Assembly: GCA_023146255.1 (NCBI GenBank)
Contig: JAGLCJ010000003.1
Span: forward strand, 372,001 to 436,000
Length of the DNA stretch: 64,000 nt
Direction of reading: 5' to 3'
Source of the DNA: Alcanivoracaceae bacterium
Lineage (GTDB): Bacteria; Pseudomonadota; Gammaproteobacteria; Pseudomonadales; Alcanivoracaceae
Of this stretch, positions 24,888-31,764 are shown one piece after another. How positions within the stretch are numbered: position 1 is the stretch's first letter; each line of letters begins with the position of its first letter. The notes beneath the pieces were generated by a model. It searched no databases, was not told the origin of the DNA, and worked only from the letters and a program-made list of their open reading frames with translations. Made by a program: the position numbers and the translations under genes.

Positions 24888-25189
24888 TTGTCTGCATTTC
24901 CTCTTTTCATTTCTCTCTGTCCTTTGTGTTCGCTTCACCCCTGATCCTCGGTTGCGCCCTGGCACGGTGGTGATGGTGGTGCTTTTCTCCCAATCCACGC
25001 CTTGGCACGGTAGTGAAGGTTGCCTGGCCACCTTGCACTATCCCAGTGGTCTTGCTCTCTCGGTGCGCCAGATTGGTGCACACTTCTTTCTAGAGCCGCT
25101 CAGAACACGGTCAGAACGCCCGATTGCGCCCGCCCCGTTCTGGCGCGACCCTTGCAGAGTCAGGATGACAACAACTGCAGGGTGATCAG
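24888..25189 (+). promoter_or_regulatory. Control region of the Anbu operon: sigma-54 promoter with NtrC-like sites
   Basis: No gene is seen in this 300 bp. TGGCGCGACCCTTGCA at 25141-25156 matches the sigma-54 consensus TGGCACG-N4-TTGCA at all but one defined position. It places the start near 25167, 23 nt before the first gene. TGCGCCAGATTGGTGCA (25064-25080) differs from the NtrC site TGCACC-N5-GGTGCA by one base. A weaker related site (25034-25050) lies 30 bp, about three helical turns, further upstream. Their centres are roughly 95 and 125 bp before the start, the usual enhancer distance. Confidence 0.75.
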
Positions 25190-26626
25190 ATGTTCCCCGC
25201 CAAACTGCCCGGAAACCGGATCTTTGATGAGATGTTGCTCGCCGATGGCCGGGTGCGAGAGCACTACGCGACCTATTGGGACTGGCTGAACAAACGCCCG
25301 CCGGAAGAGATGGAGCGCAAGCGTCGTGAGGCGGAGCTGCTGTTTCACCGGGTCGGCATTACCTTTGCCGTGTACGGCGAGTCGCGCGGCACCGAACGAC
25401 TGATTCCCTTTGACTGCCTGCCACGGGTGATTCCCGCCACTGAATGGGCCTGGCTGGAAAAAGGCATTCGCCAGCGTGTGCAGGCGATGAACCTGTTTCT
25501 GCACGACATCTACCACGACCAGAACATTATCAAGGCTGGCCGGGTGCCGGCCGAGCAGATCTTTCGTAACGCCCATTACCAGCCCTGCATGCAGGACGTG
25601 AGCCTGCCCAATGATGTCTATGCGCACATCAGCGGTGTTGATCTGATCCGTGACGACAAGGGTGAGTGGTATGTGCTGGAGGACAACCTGCGCACACCGT
25701 CCGGGGTCAGTTACATGATTGAAAACCGGCGCATGATGATGCGGCTTTTCCCGGAACTGTTTTCCGGCAACCGGGTGGAACCGGTTGATCACTACCCGTC
25801 GCTGCTACTGGAAACCCTGCAGCAGGGCAGTCATGTCAGTCATCCCAATGTCGTGCTGTTGACCCCGGGACGTTACAACAGCGCCTATTTTGAGCACGCC
25901 TTTCTGGCCCAGCAGATGGGTATCGAGCTGGTCGAAGGGCCGGACCTGTTCGTCAAGGACAGTCATGTTTATATGCGTACCACAGCGGGGCCACAGCGTG
26001 TCGATGTGATTTATCGACGCATTGATGATGACTATCTTGATCCGCTGGCATTTCGTCAGGACTCCATGCTCGGCGTGCCCGGCTTGCTGTCAGTCTATCG
26101 TGACGGCAATGTCTCGATTGCCAATGCCATTGGTACCGGGGTTGCCGATGACAAGTCGGTCTATCCGTTTGTGCCGGAAATGATCCGCTTTTATCTCGAC
26201 GAGGAGCCGCTGCTTAAAAATGTGCCGACCTGGTCGTGCCGGAACCAGCAGGATCTTGGATACGTTCTGGAGCATTTGCCCGAGCTCGTGGTCAAGGAGG
26301 TTCACGGCGCTGGCGGCTACGGCATGCTGGTCGGCCCGCTCAGTACCAGAGAGCAGATTGCCCAGTTTCGCGAGCGGCTGGTGGCGCGGCCAGATAACTA
26401 TATCGCCCAGCCAACCTTGTCACTGTCTACCTGTCCGATTTTTACCGAAACCGGTATTACCCCGCGGCATATCGATTTGCGGCCGTTTGTGCTCAGTGGC
26501 CGCGAGATCCGCATGGTGCCCGGTGGCCTGACCCGGGTAGCGATGCAGGAGGGCTCACTGGTGGTGAACTCGTCACAGGGTGGCGGTACCAAAGACACCT
26601 GGGTACTGGAGGCGCCGTCATGCTGA
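25190..26626 (+). CDS. Circularly permuted ATP-grasp protein
   Basis: A 478-aa cytosolic protein of the circularly permuted type 2 ATP-grasp family (DUF404/DUF407). Typical stretches are WAWLEKGIRQRVQAMNLFLH, DLIRDDKGEWYVLEDNLRTP with the ligand loop GVSYMIENRRMMMR, VVKEVHGAGGYGMLVGP, and HIDLRPFVLSGREIRMVPGG near the C-terminus. These enzymes are thought to form peptide-like amide bonds. The gene opens the operon with alpha-E, transglutaminase and Anbu genes, a context repeated in many bacteria and linked to making and degrading a peptide tag or polymer. It overlaps the next gene by 7 bp. Confidence 0.92.
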   Translation: MFPAKLPGNRIFDEMLLADGRVREHYATYWDWLNKRPPEEMERKRREAELLFHRVGITFAVYGESRGTERLIPFDCLPRVIPATEWAWLEKGIRQRVQAMNLFLHDIYHDQNIIKAGRVPAEQIFRNAHYQPCMQDVSLPNDVYAHISGVDLIRDDKGEWYVLEDNLRTPSGVSYMIENRRMMMRLFPELFSGNRVEPVDHYPSLLLETLQQGSHVSHPNVVLLTPGRYNSAYFEHAFLAQQMGIELVEGPDLFVKDSHVYMRTTAGPQRVDVIYRRIDDDYLDPLAFRQDSMLGVPGLLSVYRDGNVSIANAIGTGVADDKSVYPFVPEMIRFYLDEEPLLKNVPTWSCRNQQDLGYVLEHLPELVVKEVHGAGGYGMLVGPLSTREQIAQFRERLVARPDNYIAQPTLSLSTCPIFTETGITPRHIDLRPFVLSGREIRMVPGGLTRVAMQEGSLVVNSSQGGGTKDTWVLEAPSC

Positions 26627-27549
26627 GTCGCACCGCTGCCGAACTGTACTGGCTGTCACGCTATCTGGAGCGTGCCGAAAACACTGCGCGGATGCTGGAT
26701 GTGGCCTGGAACATGTCACTGATTCCGTTTTCGGTGACTGCCCGGGATGAGCTGAGTACGCCGCTGGAAATCAGTGGCGCCAAAGAGCTTTATGCGCAGC
26801 GCTATGGCACCCTTCAGGTACATAACGTGCTGCATTTTTTCACTTTTGATCAGGACAATCCCGGCAGTATCTACAACAGCTTGCGGGTGGCGCGGGAGAA
26901 TGCCCATGCGGTGCGCGGCAAGATTACCTCGGAGATGTGGGAGAGCATTAACACTACCTGGATTGAACTGCAGGAAATGAGCAGTGCCGGCCTGCTCAGT
27001 ATCGGTGTATCCACCTTCTTTGACTGGGTGAAGCAGCGTTCGCACCTGTTTCGCGGCGCAGCCTACGGCACCATTATGCGTAACGACGCGTTCCGGTTCC
27101 TGCGGATCGGTACCTTTATTGAGCGAGCGGATAACACTGCCCGCATTCTCGGCGGGCGTGAGCATGTGGATGTTACTCCGGGAAATACCGCGGTGGAGTT
27201 CTATCGCTGGAATGCGCTGTTGCGTTCAGTCGGTGCCTTTGAGGCCTATCGCGAGATCTACAGTGACAGCCTGCAGTACGATCATATTGTCGAGCTTCTT
27301 ATTCTGCGTGCCGAAGTGCCGCGCTCGCTGCGTTCCTGTGTCGAAATGCTGTGCGAACTTCTGCCAACTATCGAGGGTAATGCCGGTCTGAATGCCAAGC
27401 GTCAGGCGGCAGTGCTGTTTGCCCGTCTGCAGTACGGCGACATCCATCACATCATGGATGTTGGCGTGAATGAGTATCTGAATGATTTTCTGCGTCGTAT
27501 CAATGAACTTGCGGACACCTTGCGGCGCGAGTATCTGGAGGTTGTATGA
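26620..27549 (+). CDS. Alpha-E domain protein
   Basis: A 309-aa, almost wholly helical protein (DUF403/alpha-E). It opens with MLSRTAAELYWLSRYLERAENTARM, the hallmark N-terminal segment with the Tyr-Trp and RAE(N)TAR signature. A second related stretch, RIGTFIERADNTARILG, occurs near residue 165. The conserved charged helices may bind the same ligand as the ATP-grasp partner, or serve as its scaffold. It overlaps its neighbours by 7 and 4 bp, consistent with tight co-production. Biochemical activity is not established for the family. Confidence 0.9.
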   Translation: MLSRTAAELYWLSRYLERAENTARMLDVAWNMSLIPFSVTARDELSTPLEISGAKELYAQRYGTLQVHNVLHFFTFDQDNPGSIYNSLRVARENAHAVRGKITSEMWESINTTWIELQEMSSAGLLSIGVSTFFDWVKQRSHLFRGAAYGTIMRNDAFRFLRIGTFIERADNTARILGGREHVDVTPGNTAVEFYRWNALLRSVGAFEAYREIYSDSLQYDHIVELLILRAEVPRSLRSCVEMLCELLPTIEGNAGLNAKRQAAVLFARLQYGDIHHIMDVGVNEYLNDFLRRINELADTLRREYLEVV

Positions 27550-28343
27550 AGCTGTTGATTGAACACCGCACCGAGTACTGCTACGAGAAGCCGGTGTCGC
27601 ACAGTACCCAGTACCTGCGCCTGACACCGAAGTCTTCTTCCCGGCAGCGGGTGATCAGTTGGGATCTGTCGATGCCGGAGGCCGCGCCTCGCAGCACCGA
27701 TGCGTTCGGTAACATCCTCCATGTGCTGACGCTGGATCGTCCCCACGACACCATCACCATTGCCGCCCATGGTGAGGTCGAGATCATTGATGAGCAGCGT
27801 GAGGACGATGATCAGCGTCTTTCACCGCTGATCTATCAACGTTTCACTCAGATCACCCGGGCCGATCCGTTGATTCGTGATTTTGCCGAGCGCTTCGCCG
27901 GTCGCCCTGAACGGCAAAGGCTGGCGGAGCTGAGCGCGGCGCTGCTGGAGCTGATGCCCTATGTGCCCGGCTCGACCATGGTCAGCAGCACTGCCACCGA
28001 GGCGTTTTCTGCTGGTCGCGGGGTCTGTCAGGATCATACCCATGTGTTTCTCAGTTGTTGCCGGGTGCTGGGGATTGCGGCCCGCTATGTCAGTGGCTAC
28101 CTCTATACCAATGACAGCTCCCACGTTGCCAGCCATGCCTGGGCGGAGGTCTGGTTGGCGGATCGCTGGCATACCTTTGATGTGACCAATCAGGTTTGTG
28201 AGCCGACTCACCATCTGAAGCTGGCGGTGGGGCTGGATTATCTGGATGCCTGCCCGGTCCGCGGCGTACGCTATGGCGGTGGAGAGGAGAGCATGCACGC
28301 CTTTGCGCTGGTCGAGCGCAGCGACGGGCAGGCGGATCAGTAG
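27546..28343 (+). CDS. Transglutaminase-like cysteine hydrolase
   Basis: A 265-aa protein with a bacterial transglutaminase N-terminal beta domain (RTEYCYEKPVSHSTQYLRL). The papain-like core carries the catalytic triad: Cys in SAGRGVCQDHTHVFLS, His in SSHVASHAWAEVWL, and Asp in DRWHTFDVTNQ. In this operon it probably acts as a peptidase or amidase on the product of the ATP-grasp enzyme rather than crosslinking proteins. GTATG overlaps the preceding stop by 4 bp. No signal peptide, so it acts in the cytosol. Confidence 0.93.
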   Translation: MKLLIEHRTEYCYEKPVSHSTQYLRLTPKSSSRQRVISWDLSMPEAAPRSTDAFGNILHVLTLDRPHDTITIAAHGEVEIIDEQREDDDQRLSPLIYQRFTQITRADPLIRDFAERFAGRPERQRLAELSAALLELMPYVPGSTMVSSTATEAFSAGRGVCQDHTHVFLSCCRVLGIAARYVSGYLYTNDSSHVASHAWAEVWLADRWHTFDVTNQVCEPTHHLKLAVGLDYLDACPVRGVRYGGGEESMHAFALVERSDGQADQ

Positions 28344-28384
28344 CGGTCTTTGTCGGGCAGGGCAGGCCTGTCCGGGAGTGAGTT

Positions 28385-29104
28385 ATGACGTATTGCGTGG
28401 CCATGCGGTTATCGTCCGGCATGGTGTTTCTGGCGGATTCCCGCACCAATGCCGGGGTCGATCATATTGCCACTTTCCGCAAGCTGCACAGTTTTTGTCA
28501 GCCCGGCGAGCGGCTGATTGTGCTGATGAGCTCCGGCAATCTGGCGACCACCCAGAGCGTGCTCAGTTTACTGCGTACCCGGCTTGGCCATGACGTTGCC
28601 AATCTGTTCAATCAGGGCTCACTGTTTGAGGTGGCCGAGCTGATCGGTGCTACCACGCGCGAGGTGATCGACCGCGATAATGGCAAGCAGCAGTCTGCGG
28701 TGGATTTTGGCTGCAATTTTATTCTCGGTGGTCAGATCAAGGGGCAGGACATGGAGCTTTACCATGTCTATCCCGAGGGTAATTTTATTCAGTCGACCAT
28801 GGATACGCCGTATTTCCAGATTGGCGAGATCAAGTATGGCAAGCCGATCATTGATCGGGTGATCAATTTCAGTACGCCGATTGAACATGCGGTGAAGTGC
28901 GCGTTGATCAGCATGGACTCGACAATTCGTTCAAATCTGTCAGTGGGGATGCCGCTGGATTTGCTGGTTTACAGACGCGATTCGTTTTCGCCGAGCGAAT
29001 ATTTCGACATCAACGAGAGTCATGCCGGGTTTCAGCAGTTGCGGGAGGCGTGGTCGATGGGATTACGGAAGACGTTCAGTGATCTTGGCGAGATTGAGTT
29101 GTAG
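28385..29104 (+). CDS. Proteasome-type protease Anbu
   Basis: A 239-aa Ntn-hydrolase related to HslV and the 20S beta subunit. After removal of Met1 the sequence begins Thr-Tyr-Cys (MTYCVAMRL), making Thr2 the nucleophile. The beta-subunit folds follow: ADSRTNAGVDHIATFRKLH with the conserved Asp and Lys, and VDFGCNFILGGQIKG. Anbu forms open helical assemblies in characterised cases and lacks a known unfoldase. Together with the upstream ATP-grasp, alpha-E and transglutaminase genes it makes the standard Anbu operon. It starts 41 bp after the transglutaminase stop and is followed by palindromic element copy C. Confidence 0.93.
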   Translation: MTYCVAMRLSSGMVFLADSRTNAGVDHIATFRKLHSFCQPGERLIVLMSSGNLATTQSVLSLLRTRLGHDVANLFNQGSLFEVAELIGATTREVIDRDNGKQQSAVDFGCNFILGGQIKGQDMELYHVYPEGNFIQSTMDTPYFQIGEIKYGKPIIDRVINFSTPIEHAVKCALISMDSTIRSNLSVGMPLDLLVYRRDSFSPSEYFDINESHAGFQQLREAWSMGLRKTFSDLGEIEL

Positions 29105-29122
29105 TTATTCTTGTGTCGGTGC

Positions 29123-29265
29123 GGCAGTGATCCTCGCCGGCCTGAGTGGTCGTCAGGGCTTGCAGGGACACGCCGTGAATACGTCCCTGTAGGCTTGTGT
29201 TCGACATCCCTGTCTCACACAGTCCCTGCAAACCCTGACGACCACTCAGGCCTTGCATCCTGCAA
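29123..29265. repeat. Structured palindromic element, copy C
   Basis: A 143-bp element. The outer arms at 29139-29169 and 29222-29252 pair over 30 of 31 positions and enclose a 52-nt apical region with hairpins TAC-GTCCCT-GTA (29180-29191) and GAC-ATCCCT-GTC (29203-29214). The TAC/GTA stem replaces CCC/GGG of copies A and B with full compensation. It follows the Anbu stop by 18 bp. Confidence 0.9.
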
Positions 29266-29330
29266 TTTCTCTACTTAAGTCCTGATCGTTGTTGCTTATC
29301 GACAGTACGATAAGGCTGGTTAGCTGAAGC

Positions 29331-29612
29331 TCAGCCGTAAATGCAAAGGTAGGCAGTATCTTCCGCCACCTTGAGCTGGAATTTCACGTTGGCGGCGACA
29401 ACAAAATCGCTGCCGGCGGCAAACACTTCCCAGTTGTCACTGCCCGGCAGTTTTACCGTCAGGGCGCCGCTGATCACTTTCATGGTTTCGCGGATATTGG
29501 TGCCGAATTCATACTCGCCCGGCGCCATCACGCCGACGGTGGCTGGCAGGGTGGCGGTCTGGAAGGCGATGGATTTGACCTTGCCGTCGAAGTACTCGTT
29601 TACTTTGAACAT
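29331..29612 (-). CDS. ppnP: Pyrimidine/purine nucleoside phosphorylase PpnP
   Basis: A 93-aa cupin-like protein of the DUF1255/YaiE family. The ATG at 29612 gives the family's usual start (MFKVNEYFDGKVKSIAFQ) with GGGAG 6 nt upstream; the longer frame is rejected. Conserved pieces are ATVGVMAPGEYEFGTNIRE, MKVISGALTVKLPGSD and the end KVAEDTAYLCIY. The E. coli protein cleaves purine and pyrimidine nucleosides with phosphate, giving the base and ribose-1-phosphate. It stands alone, next to a REP element that separates it from the dehydrogenase gene. Confidence 0.95.
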   Translation of the reverse strand: MFKVNEYFDGKVKSIAFQTATLPATVGVMAPGEYEFGTNIRETMKVISGALTVKLPGSDNWEVFAAGSDFVVAANVKFQLKVAEDTAYLCIYG

Positions 29613-29668
29613 CGGGGGCTCCCGGGGCTGGAAAAATGGTGGCGCAGTATCGCACAAATGCCCACACA

Positions 29669-29725
29669 TGTAGGAGCGGCCGAGCGGCCGCGAAAAGGCA
29701 TCGCCGTCGATCGACGGCTCCTACT
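29669..29725. repeat. REP palindrome pair (GTAGGAG type)
   Basis: Ends GTAGGAG and CTCCTAC enclose two hairpins, GCGGCCGAGCGGCCGC (29677-29692) and CCGTCGATCGACGG (29704-29717), a mirror layout of the element at 10163-10218. The TAG stop (29723-29721) of the minus-strand dehydrogenase gene falls within the CTCCTAC end. Confidence 0.8.
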
Positions 29726-30584
29726 GAAGTCGCTTGAGTAGCGCCGAGGTATCCCAGCGGCCGCCGCCCATGGCCTGCACTTCCCGGTAGTAATCATTGA
29801 TCAGCTTGGTCACCGTCAGGTCGGCGCCGTTGCTGGCGGCCTCGGCGAGGACGATATCGAGGTCCTTGCGCATCCAGTCGATGGCAAAGCCGTGCTCGTA
29901 TTCGCCGGCAATCATGGTCTTGTGACGGTTCACCATCTGCCAGCTACTGGCGGCGCCCTGGGAGATGGCATCGATGACTTTCTGCACGTCCAGCCCGGCG
30001 CGGGCGGCGAAGTTCATGCCTTCGGCCAGCCCCTGGACCACACCGGCGACGCAGATCTGGTTGACCATCTTGGTGAGCTGGCCGGCTCCGACCGGACCGA
30101 GGTGGGTGATGGCCTTGGCATAGGCTTTCATCACCAAGGCGGCGCGTTCAAAGGCATCGGTGTCGCCGCCGCACATGATGGTCAGGGCGCCGTTCTGCGC
30201 GCCCTGCTGGCCGCCGGACACCGGTGCATCAATGAGAGCGACGCCGCGTTCGCTGGCAGCGGCTGCCAATTCCCGCGCCACAGCGGCGGAGGCCGTGGTG
30301 TGATCAATGAGTACCGCGCCCGGCGACATGCCGGCCAGTACGCCGTGATCGCCAAGCACTACCGCACGCAGGTCGTCATCATTGCCGACGCAGGTCATCA
30401 CATAGTCGGCGCCGGTTGCAGCGGCAGCCGGTGTCGCAGCCTGGCGACCGCCGTGCGCGGCGACCCAGGCTGCTGCGGTGGAAGCGGTGCGGTTATACAC
30501 GGTGACGGAATAGCCGGCGTCCTGCAGGTGCCCGGCCATCGGGTAACCCATCACGCCAAGACCGATAAAGGCGACCTTAGTCAT
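29721..30584 (-). CDS. Beta-hydroxyacid dehydrogenase family oxidoreductase
   Basis: A 287-aa NAD(P)-dependent dehydrogenase of the 3-hydroxyisobutyrate / tartronate-semialdehyde reductase family. The start at 30584 gives VAFIGLGVMGYPMAGHLQ (GxGxMG nucleotide loop). Asn29 in TVYNRTAS suggests NADPH preference. DAPVSGGQQGAQNGALTIMCGG is the substrate-binding block, and the catalytic Lys lies in GAGQLTKMVNQICVAGV. It overlaps the 3' end of the SMP-30-like gene upstream by 8 bp. The exact substrate, such as tartronate semialdehyde, 3-hydroxyisobutyrate or succinic semialdehyde, cannot be chosen from sequence. Confidence 0.88.
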   Translation of the reverse strand: MTKVAFIGLGVMGYPMAGHLQDAGYSVTVYNRTASTAAAWVAAHGGRQAATPAAAATGADYVMTCVGNDDDLRAVVLGDHGVLAGMSPGAVLIDHTTASAAVARELAAAASERGVALIDAPVSGGQQGAQNGALTIMCGGDTDAFERAALVMKAYAKAITHLGPVGAGQLTKMVNQICVAGVVQGLAEGMNFAARAGLDVQKVIDAISQGAASSWQMVNRHKTMIAGEYEHGFAIDWMRKDLDIVLAEAASNGADLTVTKLINDYYREVQAMGGGRWDTSALLKRLQ

Positions 30585-31653
30585 CTGCACTGACTCCGGC
30601 GGGGGCATCGATCACGGCAAAGGCCGGTTGCGTCAGGCTGCCCAGGTACAGCTTGCCGTTTGCTTGTTCGACGCTGGTAATCGGGTGAAAACTGTCTGCC
30701 CCGACATGTTGCAGATTGGCGGTCACGTTGCCGTCAAGGGAGAGGCCGAGCACGAATGCGTGAGGCGCTGGTTGCGGTTGCAGCCACATCGGTAAGCGGA
30801 ACGCCATCTTGCGCAGGAACGGCCAGTTCGACATGGCATCGAGCAGGGCGTTGCGCGGGGCGTAAAGTGCAACCCAGTAAGTATCGCGGCCGTTGCTCGA
30901 CATGCCGTCCGGAATGCCGGGCAGATTATCGAAGAATATTTCGTGTTTGCCGGCGCGCTCACCTTCGATCCAGTAGCGAACGATGTTGTAGCTGCCGGTC
31001 TGGGTAATCAGCACTGACTGTTGATCGGGTGCCACTGCTACGCCGTTGGCAAATTGCAGGCCGTCGAGCAGGGTGGTGGTAACGCCAGTGGCGGGATCGA
31101 ACTGCAGCAGGCGGCCGTGGCCGCCGTGCTCCAGCACATCGTCGCGGGCTTTCATGGCTGGGCCGAATTTGCTTGATGCATCGCTGAAATAAATCCGGCC
31201 GTCTGCGGCAACATCGACATCATCGGTGAACCGGAACGGAATGCCGTCGGCTTCCGTGGTCAGCACCTCAACTTTGCCTGACATGGCAACACGCAGCAGG
31301 CCTTTGTACCCGTCGGCGACAATCAGGTTGCCGTCATTGTCGAAATCCAGCCCCAGCGGCCGGCCCTCGGTATTGGCAAGCAGATCCGGATTGCTGCCGT
31401 CAGCATCAAAGCGCACCAGTCGGCCATCGTCGTAGCCGACAAACAGGTTGTCGAAAGCATCAATGGCCACATCTTCCGGGCCGTTGCCTTCGTTCACGCC
31501 AAGGCGGGTCGCCACGGCGAGACGGTCATTGATGGCATAGTCACCGGTCAGCGTCGGTGCGGTGGGCGCCTGCCAGGCCACCGGTTCAATCGGTACCGGC
31601 CAGAGCAGCAGATAGGCTAGTAGCGCGGCCAGTAAAGCAAAGGCGATTTTCAT
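30577..31653 (-). CDS. SMP-30/strictosidine synthase-like beta-propeller
   Basis: A 358-aa protein with an N-terminal membrane anchor or signal peptide (MKIAFALLAALLAYLLLWPVP). It continues as a six-bladed propeller with the gluconolactonase/LRE pattern: GPEDVAIDAFDNLFVGYDDG, GRPLGLDFDNDGNLIVADGYKG, FTDDVDVAADGRIYFSDASS and ANGVAVAPDQQSVLITQT. The family includes lactonases and strictosidine synthase-like proteins with a bound metal. It is followed by the oxidoreductase with an 8-bp overlap, so the two could act in one sugar-acid or lactone pathway. Substrate unknown. Confidence 0.85.
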   Translation of the reverse strand: MKIAFALLAALLAYLLLWPVPIEPVAWQAPTAPTLTGDYAINDRLAVATRLGVNEGNGPEDVAIDAFDNLFVGYDDGRLVRFDADGSNPDLLANTEGRPLGLDFDNDGNLIVADGYKGLLRVAMSGKVEVLTTEADGIPFRFTDDVDVAADGRIYFSDASSKFGPAMKARDDVLEHGGHGRLLQFDPATGVTTTLLDGLQFANGVAVAPDQQSVLITQTGSYNIVRYWIEGERAGKHEIFFDNLPGIPDGMSSNGRDTYWVALYAPRNALLDAMSNWPFLRKMAFRLPMWLQPQPAPHAFVLGLSLDGNVTANLQHVGADSFHPITSVEQANGKLYLGSLTQPAFAVIDAPAGVSADD

Positions 31654-31764
31654 TGGGTCTCTCCTTGTCAGTGCCGGCAGTGTAGAAGAGGTGAATGCGG
31701 CTTGTCATGGAATCTGCCGGGGCTGTGGCATACTCGGCAGAAAAGGGGCTGAAAGGGGGATTAC

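Noticed and set aside
24968..25016. TTGGCACGGTAGTGAAGG as a second sigma-54 box
   Set aside because: GG is present, but no GC lies at the required -12 spacing, so it does not fit the consensus.
24742..25185. A 147-codon plus-strand frame across element B and the Anbu control region
   Set aside because: It begins in the palindromic element and runs over the NtrC-like and sigma-54 sites; the codons match no protein pattern.
21074..29265. Interpretation of the three palindromic elements as a CRISPR array or as MITEs of a known IS
   Set aside because: They are not tandem and have no spacers. There is no transposase-like terminal repeat or target duplication visible, and the arms are not conserved as in MITEs.
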